Below, piece by piece: positions 1 to 8,375 of a stretch of DNA of 64,000 bases. The notes under the pieces were generated by a model. That model was not told where the DNA came from. It worked only from the letters and a program-made list of their open reading frames with translations, and did no database searches. Position 1 is the stretch's first letter. The number at the start of each line of letters is the position of its first letter. This DNA comes from Nocardioides houyundeii (lineage in GTDB: Bacteria > Actinomycetota > Actinomycetes > Propionibacteriales > Nocardioidaceae), in assembly GCF_002865585.1 (NCBI RefSeq), contig NZ_CP025581.1, forward strand, positions 3,472,001 through 3,536,000, written 5' to 3'. A program made the translations under genes and the position numbers.

Positions 1-1155
1 GGTGCCGTCGGAGGTCCAGAGCTCCCGCCCGGCGTCGTCCGCCCACCCGTTGAAGAACAGGGTGCCACCCACCGGAGTCAGGCTCCCCGGGTCGACCGCG
101 GCCACCCTCGTGGTCCCGGCCGCCGTGCCGTCGGACCGCCACAGACCGGGTCCGCGGCTGTCCCAGGCGCCGAAGTAGAGATCTCCGCCCACGTCGGTCA
201 GGCCGGAGGGGCTACTGGAGTTGGCGTAGGTCTCCCCGTCGTAGACGTGCGCGCCGGGATAGAGGTCGACGACGAGTCGGGTGCCCGCCGCGGTGCCGTC
301 GGAGGTCCAGAGCTCCTGGCCACGGGGGTCGTCGGCATCGGTGAAGTAGAGGGTGCCCCCGACGTCGGTGAGCTCCGCCAGCTCGTAGTCGTACGCGCCG
401 ATTCCCGGGCGGTCGGTGAGCCGCCTGGTGCCGGCAGCGGTGCCGTCGGAGGCCCACAGCTCCCGGCCGCGGGTGCCGTCGTTGGCAGAGAAGAAGAGGG
501 TGCCGCCAACCGCGGTGAGGGAGTAGGGATCACTCGACTCTCCGTAGGCACCCTGGGTGAGCGGGTTGATGTCGGCCACCATCCGCGTGCCGGCGGTGGT
601 GCCGTCGGAGGCCCACAGCTCCCGGCCGCGGGTGCCGTCGGCGGAGGTGAAGAAGAGCGTGCCTCCGACCACCGTGACGTCCCGGGGCGATGACGGCGTG
701 GCGGCGACCAGCGTGGTGCCGGCGGCGGTGCCGTCGGACTTCCACAGACCCGAACCGCTCGTGCTGTCGGCGCGGAAGTAGAGGGTGCCGCCCATGACGG
801 CCAAGTCGTCCACGTAGCCGCCGACGCCGGGGTAGATGTCCTTGACCAGCCGGGTGCCGCCGGGCGTGCCGTCGGAGGTCCACAGCTCGCGGCCGTGGGA
901 CCCGTCCCGCGCGGAGAAGAAGACGCGTGCCCCGAGGGCGACGACGTCCTCGACACCGCTGCTGGAGCGGCCCTCGGAGATGTCGGCGACCAGGGACGGG
1001 ACGGTGCCCGGGGCGGCGTGCGCGGCAGGCGCGGGAACCACGAGTGCCGCGGCCCCCAGCACGCTCCCGGTGACCAGGGCGCGCCCACGGGTCCTGTTCC
1101 GGGTGGACGCCGCGCGTCTCCGGCGAAGCAGTCGCTGGCGCTGTCGAGTCGTCAT
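1..1155 (-). CDS. Secreted ELWxxDGT-repeat protein (3' part cut by window edge)
   Basis: The 385 visible codons start at ATG 1155 behind a GGGGGGA ribosome-binding site and stay open to the left edge, so the C-terminus is missing. The N-terminus is very Arg-rich (RRRR at residues 11-14), followed by a hydrophobic stretch and an Ala-rich cleavage region near residue 48, which looks like a Sec-type signal peptide. The rest is tandem repeats of about 50 residues built on GGTLFF...DGTRGRELWxSDGTxAGTRLV, at least seven copies. This is the known bacterial ELWxxDGT repeat, probably a beta-propeller or solenoid on exported proteins. No catalytic domain is visible and the ligand is unknown. The family call is secure; the function is not. 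Confidence 0.85.
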   Translation of the reverse strand, partial: MTTRQRQRLLRRRRAASTRNRTRGRALVTGSVLGAAALVVPAPAAHAAPGTVPSLVADISEGRSSSGVEDVVALGARVFFSARDGSHGRELWTSDGTPGGTRLVKDIYPGVGGYVDDLAVMGGTLYFRADSTSGSGLWKSDGTAAGTTLVAATPSSPRDVTVVGGTLFFTSADGTRGRELWASDGTTAGTRMVADINPLTQGAYGESSDPYSLTAVGGTLFFSANDGTRGRELWASDGTAAGTRRLTDRPGIGAYDYELAELTDVGGTLYFTDADDPRGQELWTSDGTAAGTRLVVDLYPGAHVYDGETYANSSSPSGLTDVGGDLYFGAWDSRGPGLWRSDGTAAGTTRVAAVDPGSLTPVGGTLFFNGWADDAGRELWTSDGT

Positions 1156-1255
1156 GGCGGTCCCCCCGCAATCGTTGCCCCGGAGGGCGGCCAACCGGAG
1201 AGTAACCACAGTCCGAGCCCGGGGGAAGCGCTAGCGCCTTTTCGAGACCGCGTTC

Positions 1256-2875
1256 TCAGCCGGGCGCCGGCACGAACCAGGAGGTACGGACCAGGTCGCT
1301 GCCGGGCTCCCCGATCTCCGGGAACCGGATGCCGGGCAGTGCGGCGACGTCGAAAACCTCCTGGATCCGGTCCTCGAACCGGACCGAGCCGACGACCTCC
1401 CCGCTGCGCAGGTCGATCGCCCACACGCCGCACTCGCGGCGAGGCAGCGCGGAGATCGGGAGGCCGCCGAAGGTGGCGGTCTCGCGCACCTGCGAGGTCC
1501 CCACGAAGGCGACCTGGCCGACGAAGGAGAGACCGCGGGTGAACCCGGGAAGCTCCGCCACCACGCGGGTCGTGCCGGTGGCGGGGTCGCACTCGAGCAG
1601 GCGACCGCGCCCGGACTCCAGCACGTAGAGGCGTCCGTCGTGCCACCGCGGCGAGTGCGGCATCGACAGGCCCTCGAGCACCACCCTGCCGCTGGGCACC
1701 TCCAGCAGGACGCCGCCCGTCGCCTTCTCCGCACGCCACCCGCCGGCGGAGTCGGAGACCCCCAGGGCGGTGACGTAGCGCGGTACCCCGTCGACCAGGG
1801 CGAGGCCGTTGAGGTGGCACCGGTCCTGCGGTGCCAGGGCGGTGACGAAGGGCGGCTGCCAGCGAGGCACGAAGCTGTGGGCGGCATCCAGGGTCGCCAG
1901 GCAGCTGAAGCTGGTCGCCACCAGCCACAGGCCGTCGCGTCCCATCGCCAGGTCGTGCACCGCGATGTCCCCCGTCACGTGGGAGTTGCGTGGCAGGAAG
2001 CAGGCGTCGTGCTTCCCCTGGGGCTCCAGGTTCTGCGCGGCGGCAGGGAAGTCCCGGAAGTCCAGGACCTCCGAGCGGACCCCCAGCGCCAGGCCGTCCG
2101 GGGTGGTGGCGATGCCCATCGGACGGTCGAAGGCGCGCAGGTGCACCCCGAGCCGCCCGCCGTCGTCGCGCAGCACCACCAGCCGGTTGGACTGGTACGT
2201 CGAGACCGCCAGCGAGCACCCGAGCGAGCGCAGCACCCGGCCGAGCCCGTGGTCGACCGCGCTCAGGCTTCCCGGGGTGGTGGTCGGCGCGAGGCTCGGG
2301 TCGACGGTGGCCAGGTGCCGGCGCACCCGCTCCACGAGCGGGGCCACCGCGGCTTCCGGTACGGCGCCCGCCGCTGCTGCCGGCGTACCCACGGAGGTGC
2401 GGGCAGCCAGCTCGTGCCACGGCCAGGAGCACCGGGAGTGCCAGCCCAGCCCCAGGTGGTCGAAGAGTCGCTGGACCCCGTTCTCCGGCTCGGCGAGCAG
2501 GTCGTCTTGGTCGACCACCAGCCACGCCCCGGTCGGGAGCCGCTCCAGCAGGTCCAACGCGGCGGTGGTCGCGGCCGCCCACTCGGCCAGCTCCGCGTCG
2601 TCCAGCCCGTGGGGGGTGTGGTGCAGCAGGACGTAGTCGGCCTCGTCCGGCAGCCCGTCCGGCAGCGCGTCGAGGTCACCCGGGCCCACGGTGGTCACCG
2701 CACGCGCGGGGACTCCGGCGGGTACCTCCGCGGGGGGCGGGGCGTCGGCCAGCTCCTTCAGCGGTGTGTTGGTCGCGTCCCAGGTGCCAGGGGCGGCCAG
2801 CAGGCTCTGCGCCAGGGTGTCCAGCGCGGCGGCGCCGGATCCCAGGAGCAGGACGGGACGGCCCCGGTTCACCAC
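1256..2875 (-). CDS. TIGR03032-type protein with sulfotransferase-like N-terminus
   Basis: GTG 2875 lies 5 nt after a perfect AGGAGG; GTG 2872 is an equal alternative, and longer frames to 2992 lack a better site. About 539 residues. The first ~200 residues look like a degenerate P-loop sulfotransferase: VLLLGSGAAALDTLAQSLLA at the very start, then a VDQDDLLAEPENGVQRLFDHLG stretch (like the YEDLLxDPEAxxRRLxxFLGL element of PAPS sulfotransferases) near residue 150. The remainder, with LGVHLRAFDRPMGIA, CFLPRNSHVTGDIAVHD and SMPHSPRWHDGRLYVLESG, matches the TIGR03032/DUF4915 propeller-like family, of unknown role. The glycine-rich P-loop has no Lys, so activity as a sulfotransferase is doubtful. 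It is transcribed toward the ELWxxDGT gene and ends 100 bp from its start. Confidence 0.7.
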   Translation of the reverse strand: MVNRGRPVLLLGSGAAALDTLAQSLLAAPGTWDATNTPLKELADAPPPAEVPAGVPARAVTTVGPGDLDALPDGLPDEADYVLLHHTPHGLDDAELAEWAAATTAALDLLERLPTGAWLVVDQDDLLAEPENGVQRLFDHLGLGWHSRCSWPWHELAARTSVGTPAAAAGAVPEAAVAPLVERVRRHLATVDPSLAPTTTPGSLSAVDHGLGRVLRSLGCSLAVSTYQSNRLVVLRDDGGRLGVHLRAFDRPMGIATTPDGLALGVRSEVLDFRDFPAAAQNLEPQGKHDACFLPRNSHVTGDIAVHDLAMGRDGLWLVATSFSCLATLDAAHSFVPRWQPPFVTALAPQDRCHLNGLALVDGVPRYVTALGVSDSAGGWRAEKATGGVLLEVPSGRVVLEGLSMPHSPRWHDGRLYVLESGRGRLLECDPATGTTRVVAELPGFTRGLSFVGQVAFVGTSQVRETATFGGLPISALPRRECGVWAIDLRSGEVVGSVRFEDRIQEVFDVAALPGIRFPEIGEPGSDLVRTSWFVPAPG

Positions 2876-3033
2876 GACTGCCTCCTGAGCGCTCGGCGGC
2901 CACGCGCGTGTCCGGCCGTCAGAGGCTAGCGACTCCGGTGCCGAGAGGTGGGAAATCCACCCCGGTCCTCGGCCACAGTCCCCAGAGGCCACCGACGTAT
3001 CGGTGAATTATTTGTTCTAGTACGATGCAAACT

Positions 3034-3426
3034 ATGTTGATCCGTCTCGACCCGCACAGCAGTGCGGGCCTCGCCGACCAGATCGCGGGGCAGGTACGCC
3101 GCGCCATCGCCACCGGCGGACTCGCACCGGGTGAGAAGCTGCCACCGGCCCGGGAGCTGGCCGCCGGACTCGACGTCAACATGCACACCGTGCTGCGGGC
3201 CTACGCCGTCCTGCGGGACGAGGGGCTGCTGGAGGTACGACGGGGCCGTGGGGTTCACGTCCGCACCGACGCCGGGCCCACCGGGAGCACGACCCCCGGC
3301 AGCCACCCCGGCGTCCAGCTCGGCGCCCAGCTGCTGGAGCAGGTGCACGAGCTGGTGCGCAGCGCCGCTCGCATGGGCCTGTCCCGCGAGCAGCTCATCG
3401 ACGAGATCCGAAAGGTCCAACCATGA
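3034..3426 (+). CDS. GntR-family (YtrA-like) transcriptional regulator
   Basis: About 130 residues: an N-terminal winged helix-turn-helix ([64 protein letters not shown]) and a short C-terminal helix, as in the YtrA subgroup of GntR repressors, which lack a large effector domain. I prefer ATG 3034 because MLIRLDPHS is the usual family start and a TAGTAC box (3018-3023) suggests a near-leaderless message; ATG 3025 adds three residues. Its stop overlaps the ATG of the DUF1648 gene by 4 nt (ATGA), so the two are translationally coupled. YtrA regulators commonly repress their own operon of membrane proteins, the likely role here. Confidence 0.88.
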   Translation: MLIRLDPHSSAGLADQIAGQVRRAIATGGLAPGEKLPPARELAAGLDVNMHTVLRAYAVLRDEGLLEVRRGRGVHVRTDAGPTGSTTPGSHPGVQLGAQLLEQVHELVRSAARMGLSREQLIDEIRKVQP

Positions 3427-4361
3427 CCAAGACCCCGCGCGTCGCGGTGGCGGCGACGATCCTCCTGGCCGCCCCCCTCGCCGTCCTGCTCCTGTGGATC
3501 CGGTACGCGAACGCGGTGCCGGACCCGGTGCCCACGCACTGGGACGGCGCCGACGAGGTCGACGGCACCATGTCCCTGACGACGTTCACCCTGGTGGTGG
3601 GCGGAGTCGCAGCGATCGGCTCGTTGATCGGTCTGGCCGTGCTCGCAGCCCGCGCCCACCTGCGGATCACCGAGGTCGTCGTGGGCGCCGGCTGGCTGGC
3701 CTGGCTGCTGCCGAGCGTCTACCTCACGGTGATGGTCAACGCCCGCGGCGCGACCTCGGCGGGCGAGGTGGACCTGGGCTACCAGTGGGTGGCTGTGGTG
3801 CTGGTCCTGCCGGTGGCGGCCGCGGCCGCGCTCTGGTGGCTCCTCCCCCGCCAGAGCGGTGAGGTCCCGGTCGGACCTCCGCACTCGAGCCTCGCCCTGG
3901 GCGAGGACGAGCTGGTCGTCTGGGTCGGGCAGGCGCGCTCGCGGGTGCTGCTCGGTCTCGCCTCGGTGGCCGCGACCGCTGGCGCCGTCCTGACGATCTG
4001 GTCCTCCTCCGCCGGCCTGACCACTCTCGGCGTGGCACTGCTGCTCTCGCTCATGCACTACCTGACGGTGCGCGTGGACCGCGAGGCGGTGACCGTGACC
4101 TGGGGCCCCCTCCGCTTCCTGCGCCACCGACTGCCGCTGGACACCCTTGCCGGGGCGCGGGTCGAGCAGATCGAGCCACTGCGCTGGGGTGGCTGGGGCT
4201 ACCGGATCAGCACCCGCGGCCGCGCCGCCGTGGTCCGGCGCGGACCTGGCCTGGTGCTCTCGCTGCGCACCGGCTCGGAGTTCGCGGTGACGGTGGAGCG
4301 GCCCGAGGAGGCGGTCGAGCTGGTCAACGCGTTGCTGGCGGACCGGCGGACCGTCGGCTAG
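3423..4361 (+). CDS. DUF1648-domain integral membrane protein
   Basis: 312 residues. After a first membrane helix comes the DUF1648 signature, [19 protein letters not shown] (about residues 31-49). Further hydrophobic helices lie near 57-77, 85-105, 120-140 and 180-215, followed by a soluble C-terminal domain ([34 protein letters not shown]) that resembles a PH-like membrane domain. It overlaps the GntR regulator by 4 nt. GntR-DUF1648 pairs are common in actinobacteria, but the function of the membrane protein is not known. Confidence 0.8.
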   Translation: MTKTPRVAVAATILLAAPLAVLLLWIRYANAVPDPVPTHWDGADEVDGTMSLTTFTLVVGGVAAIGSLIGLAVLAARAHLRITEVVVGAGWLAWLLPSVYLTVMVNARGATSAGEVDLGYQWVAVVLVLPVAAAAALWWLLPRQSGEVPVGPPHSSLALGEDELVVWVGQARSRVLLGLASVAATAGAVLTIWSSSAGLTTLGVALLLSLMHYLTVRVDREAVTVTWGPLRFLRHRLPLDTLAGARVEQIEPLRWGGWGYRISTRGRAAVVRRGPGLVLSLRTGSEFAVTVERPEEAVELVNALLADRRTVG

Positions 4362-4381
4362 ACCAGCCGTCCCTGGGCTCG

Positions 4382-5368
4382 CTACCGGTCGGCGTACACC
4401 GGCGTGGCTGCAAACAGTCGGGTGTCCGCGTCGGCGGAAGCCAGGAACTCGCCCTCGAGCGTCCACACGGCGATCTCCCGCTCCCGGGTCACCAGCAGGG
4501 CGGAGGAGTCCGCGGACCAGGCCAGGGCGTCCCAGCCGGCGGGAACCGTCACCCGGTCCCGACCCCGTAGGTCCACCACGTAGGACCAGTCGCAGCCCGG
4601 GTTTCGACGCACTCGTTCCAGCGACGAGCTCTGGGTCAGCAGCAGCTCTCCACTCGGTGCGGGCACCACGCCGTAGGAGCAGTGGATCGGCCCCAACCGG
4701 CGGATTCCGCGGCTCCCGGACAGCCTGACCAGCCGAGCGGCTCGGCTGGCGGGCCGGGTCACCGTGAAGAGCTGACCCGAGGGCGCCGCGGCCACCGGCC
4801 CGATGTCCTCGCGCAGCAGCCGTGGGTCCCTCTGCCACCTCTCCGCGCGTGGGGGCAGCCGCCAGAAGCCTCTCTCCGCAGCGATGGCGAAGATCGCTCC
4901 GTCGGCGGCGACGGTGGGGGCGAACAGCCGTCGCGGGGCGACGGGAAGAGGCACCAGGGACTTGCCGTCGACCAGGCGGTACGAGCTGTCGGTGGCGAAC
5001 CCGGCGTCATCAGAGGACGTGGCGGCGCCCGCGAGGACGACGTCCTTCCCGTTGCCGGACAGGTTGGACAGCAGCCTTAGCCCACGTCCCCTCAGCTCCG
5101 GTGGCGCCACCCGCCCGTCGGCGACCACGCCGAGGTCGGCGCGCATCACGTCCTCTCCGACCATGGCGTAGACCCGGTCGGCTCCCAGGGCGGCAAGCAC
5201 CCGGTCTACGGACTCGTGGGACGACTGCTGCCCGGCCCACGGTGCTGGGTCGGGCACCGTGCCGCCACCGTCGTCCGCGCGATCCCCGATGACGCCCAGC
5301 GTCACGGCGAGGGCCACGCAGAGCGCGGCGCCCGAGAGGATCCACCGGTCGGCATGCTGTCTCTCCAC
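4382..5368 (-). CDS. Membrane-anchored propeller-like protein of unknown function
   Basis: 328 residues from GTG 5368, preceded by GGGGAC 3-4 nt upstream; longer in-frame starts to 5665 run into the divergent NYN promoter and are not credible. One membrane helix near residues 9-27 (WILSGAALCVALAVTLGVIG) anchors an extracytoplasmic domain of repeated hydrophobic beta-strand pairs with Trp/Asp-rich turns, such as VTVPAGWDALAWSADSSALLV. This suggests a WD40- or TolB-like propeller. No lipobox or catalytic motif is seen. It converges on the DUF1648 gene with a 20-bp gap. I do not recognise the family. Confidence 0.6.
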   Translation of the reverse strand: MERQHADRWILSGAALCVALAVTLGVIGDRADDGGGTVPDPAPWAGQQSSHESVDRVLAALGADRVYAMVGEDVMRADLGVVADGRVAPPELRGRGLRLLSNLSGNGKDVVLAGAATSSDDAGFATDSSYRLVDGKSLVPLPVAPRRLFAPTVAADGAIFAIAAERGFWRLPPRAERWQRDPRLLREDIGPVAAAPSGQLFTVTRPASRAARLVRLSGSRGIRRLGPIHCSYGVVPAPSGELLLTQSSSLERVRRNPGCDWSYVVDLRGRDRVTVPAGWDALAWSADSSALLVTREREIAVWTLEGEFLASADADTRLFAATPVYADR

Positions 5369-5492
5369 TCGGTCCCCTGCGTCTCGTCGTGCTGGGCACG
5401 CATGCCCCCCCCGGGGCCGGAGCCTAGTGCCGCCCGGGCCGCGAACACCGCCTACTGCCAGGGTCGGGACGCCTGGGGAATAGGCTCCCAGA

Positions 5493-6848
5493 ATGGCTGG
5501 AACAAATTCCCCGAAGCTCGCGGTGCTCATCGATGCCGACAACACCACCCCCGCGATCGTCGCCGACCTGTTGGCGGAGATCGCGAAGTACGGCACTGCG
5601 ACCGTCAAGCGGGCGTACGGCGACTGGACGACGCCGCGGCTGTCCGGGTGGAAGGACGCCAACAACTCCCACGCGATCCAGCCGATGCAGCAGTTCAGCT
5701 ACACCACCGGCAAGAACGCCACCGACAGCGCGCTGATCATCGACGCGATGGACCTGCTCTACACCGGCAACCTCGACGGCTTCTGCCTGGTCTCCTCCGA
5801 CAGCGACTTCACCAAGCTCGCCTCCCGGCTGCGCGAGTCCGGGATGACCGTCTACGGCTTCGGCGAGCCCAAGACCCCCAAGCCCCTGGTGGCCGCCTGC
5901 GACAAGTTCGTCTACCTCGACGTCCTGCGCACCAAGGAGAAGGCTCAGCAGCCCGAGGCCGACTCGTCCTCCTCCCCCGCCGCCCCCAAGCGACGCAGCC
6001 CGAACGAGCTGCACAAGGACCGCAAGCTCGTGCAGCTGCTGCGCGACGGCATCGACGCCAACTCCGACGACGACGGCTGGGCCGCGCTGGGCGGCGTGGG
6101 CTCGCACGTGGCCAAGCAGGCACCGGACTTCGACTCCCGCAACTGGGGCTACAGCAAGCTCGTCGACCTGATCAGCGAGATCGGCCTCTTCGAGGTGCAG
6201 CGCGTCGCCGGCCAGCAGGTCCGGGTCCGGGAGCGTCAGGCCGACAGGTCGGACAAGCAGGACCGGTCCGAGAAGCACGAGCCCCAGGCAGAGCGGGCGA
6301 GCGAGAAGCCCGCCACCCGGTCGAGCCGGTCGTCGCGACGCGGGCACGCCGAGGACGCACCTGCGGCACCTGCCAGCGAGTCCACCAGTGCCCCGGAGCA
6401 GGCCCCGGAGCAGGCCCCGAGCACTCCCGCCAGCACCCCGGTCGTGGCCCCGGCCGAGGTGTCGGCCCCCGAGGCCGACTCCGCCCCGACGACGCCCGCC
6501 CGCAAGACCCGCACCCGCAAGTCGGCCAGCCGCCAGGCAGGGGCGCCGTCCGCCGAGACGGCACCCGTGACCGCTCCGGAGGCCACGCCCGAGGCCCCGG
6601 CACAGGCAGAGGCACCGGAGGCAACGGCACCGCCGGCCAAGAAGACCACGCGCAAGCGCGCCGCCTCCAGCCGCACGACCAAGAAGGCCGCAGCCAAGCC
6701 CGACGTCAGCGCCGAGCCCAGCACGGCCCCGGCTGCTCCCGCCGCAGCCGAGGCCGGCGAGCAGGCGCCCGCCAAGCAGGTCGCCCGGAAGAAGACCGTG
6801 ACCCGCAACGCCGTGAAGACGGTTCAGGCCTCGACTCCCGCCGAGTGA
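5493..6848 (+). CDS. NYN-domain (LabA/DUF88) protein with OST-HTH domain and basic Ala/Pro-rich tail
   Basis: 451 residues. Residues 9-145 form a NYN/PIN-like domain: LAVLIDADNTTPAIV carries the first Asp, and GFCLVSSDSDFTKLASRLRESG the SDSDF acidic cluster of these Mg-dependent ribonuclease-like domains. Residues about 170-250 (ELHKDRKLVQLLRDGIDANSDDDGWAALGGVGSHVAK...) match an OST-HTH/LOTUS RNA-binding domain. The last ~190 residues are low-complexity Ala, Pro, Glu and Lys with KTRTRKSA, KKTTRKRAA and TTKKAA elements, like histone-H1 tails. A TAGGCT box just before ATG 5493 suggests a leaderless start. NYN-LOTUS proteins are thought to act on RNA; the substrate is unknown. Confidence 0.85.
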   Translation: MAGTNSPKLAVLIDADNTTPAIVADLLAEIAKYGTATVKRAYGDWTTPRLSGWKDANNSHAIQPMQQFSYTTGKNATDSALIIDAMDLLYTGNLDGFCLVSSDSDFTKLASRLRESGMTVYGFGEPKTPKPLVAACDKFVYLDVLRTKEKAQQPEADSSSSPAAPKRRSPNELHKDRKLVQLLRDGIDANSDDDGWAALGGVGSHVAKQAPDFDSRNWGYSKLVDLISEIGLFEVQRVAGQQVRVRERQADRSDKQDRSEKHEPQAERASEKPATRSSRSSRRGHAEDAPAAPASESTSAPEQAPEQAPSTPASTPVVAPAEVSAPEADSAPTTPARKTRTRKSASRQAGAPSAETAPVTAPEATPEAPAQAEAPEATAPPAKKTTRKRAASSRTTKKAAAKPDVSAEPSTAPAAPAAAEAGEQAPAKQVARKKTVTRNAVKTVQASTPAE

Positions 6849-6857
6849 CCGCCGGGG

Positions 6858-7070
6858 TCACTTCGAGGGCTGCGGCAGCTTCACGTCGTCGCACTTGATC
6901 TTGGGGTTGGCACCCAGGTAGTTCAGTGGCCCCGCCACAATCGTGAGGGCGGTGTCGCCCGCGGACTTGCAGCTCACGTCGCGGTCGTCGCCGAAGTAGC
7001 CGCGCTGGAATGCGGCGACGCAGCCGATGATGAGCCACACGACGACGATGATCCCGATGATGCTTCTCAT
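6858..7070 (-). CDS. Small conserved actinobacterial membrane protein
   Basis: 70 residues. One N-terminal membrane helix (about residues 3-22, IIGIIVVVWLIIGCVAAFQRGYF) is followed by a short polar region with two Cys (CKSAG and KCDD) that may form a disulfide. AGGAAG lies upstream of ATG 7070. I recall similar short proteins, with the same VWLIIG...AAxQR and AGPLNYxGxNPK elements, in other actinobacteria, where they have no assigned function. It converges on the NYN gene with a 9-bp gap. Confidence 0.7.
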   Translation of the reverse strand: MRSIIGIIVVVWLIIGCVAAFQRGYFGDDRDVSCKSAGDTALTIVAGPLNYLGANPKIKCDDVKLPQPSK

Positions 7071-7145
7071 GGTGCCTGCTTCCTGTAAGGGGTGACCCCG
7101 CCCAGGACAGTTACCCCCAAGTACCGGAGGTCGAAACCCCGCGTC

Positions 7146-8375
7146 TCAGGACAGCCGGCGCAGCAGGGGACGCGTCACGAATGCCAGGGCGACCACGGCA
7201 CCCAGCACCAGGGCGAACCAGAGCAGCATGTGGCGCGACGGGCCGTGCACGTCCTCCCGCACCGGCGCGGGAGGAGCCGTGGCGTCGGACCGCGGCTCCG
7301 CCTCGCTCCGGGAGAGCTGTCCGTTGCGGCGGGGCGCCAGCTGGTGGGTCAGGGCATCGGCTGCCTGGACCACCCCCGCCCCGGTCCACGGGTTGGGTCG
7401 CAGGTCGGATCCCTCGGCGGTGCGGACCAGGCGCGCCACCACCTGCTTGGCGGTCTCCCGCGGGAAGCGGGCGCGCAGCAGGGCGACCACGCCGCTGACC
7501 TGCGCGGCGGCGTACGAGGTGGCGATCTCCTCGCTGACCTGGCACTTCTGGCCGTTGAGGTTCACCGAGAGGGCACCGAGGGTGGGTGCGGCCACGTCGG
7601 TCTGCTTGTTGGGGCGCACGTAGGGGCGCAGGTCGGTGTCGCCGCCGGGACCGACCGCGCTGACTCCCAGCACGCCCGGGTAGTCGGCGGGATAGACCTC
7701 CGCGTCGCTGTCGGGAGTCCCCGGATACGCGCTGCTCTCCTCGGCCGGCGCGTTCCCGGCCGCTGCCACCACCACGACGTCCCTCTGCTGCAGGCGCTTG
7801 ACCGCCGCCTTCAGCACCGGGTCCGGCAGGGGCATGGTGAGCGAGATGTTGACGACCCCGAACGGGATCCGCCCGTGCAGGTCGGCGAGCCGGTTGAGGC
7901 CGGCGGCCAGGGAGGTGGAGGTGACCGGGCGCTCGCCCTCCTCGACGTCGGGGTCGTTCTTGTCCAGCACCCGCATCGACAGGATGCGCGCGTCGGGGGC
8001 GACACCGTGCTCGCCGGCGATCAGCCCCGCCACGATGGAGCCGTGCCCCGACAGCAGCGGACCGCCGAAGCCCGGGACGGACTCCTGCACCACGTCCATC
8101 CCCAACCCGGCCCCCACGCCGCTGTCCACCACCGCGACGGTGACGCCGGCGCCCCGGGTGATGCGGTGGGCCTGCGCCACGTGCATCCGCACCGCCGGCG
8201 CGCTCTGCTCTGCCAAGGTGTCGATGCTCCGCGGTGTCGCCATCACGATCTGCGGGTCGCACGGGTTCTCGCCCTCGTCGGTGGCCGACGCGGCCGGCGC
8301 GAGCCAGACGGGCCCCAGCCCGGCCAGCACCAGGGCCGCCGAGCCCGCCACCCAGCGCCTGGGGGCCGGAGACAT
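7146..8375 (-). CDS. mycP: Mycosin, type VII secretion-associated subtilisin protease
   Basis: 409 residues from ATG 8375, sharing one base with the eccB stop (TGATG), so the genes are coupled. A signal peptide ends near ASA (residues 30-31). The S8 triad is visible: Asp84 in VAVVDSGV, His111 in SGHGSIVAG and Ser287 in IATSYAAAQVSG, with oxyanion Asn208 in AAAGNAP. A C-terminal membrane helix (LLWFALVLGAVVALAFV) and a basic tail anchor it outside the cell. Mycosins are membrane-bound proteases required for stability and function of ESX secretion complexes. It is the last gene of the leftward esx-eccD-eccB-mycP set. Confidence 0.93.
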   Translation of the reverse strand: MSPAPRRWVAGSAALVLAGLGPVWLAPAASATDEGENPCDPQIVMATPRSIDTLAEQSAPAVRMHVAQAHRITRGAGVTVAVVDSGVGAGLGMDVVQESVPGFGGPLLSGHGSIVAGLIAGEHGVAPDARILSMRVLDKNDPDVEEGERPVTSTSLAAGLNRLADLHGRIPFGVVNISLTMPLPDPVLKAAVKRLQQRDVVVVAAAGNAPAEESSAYPGTPDSDAEVYPADYPGVLGVSAVGPGGDTDLRPYVRPNKQTDVAAPTLGALSVNLNGQKCQVSEEIATSYAAAQVSGVVALLRARFPRETAKQVVARLVRTAEGSDLRPNPWTGAGVVQAADALTHQLAPRRNGQLSRSEAEPRSDATAPPAPVREDVHGPSRHMLLWFALVLGAVVALAFVTRPLLRRLS

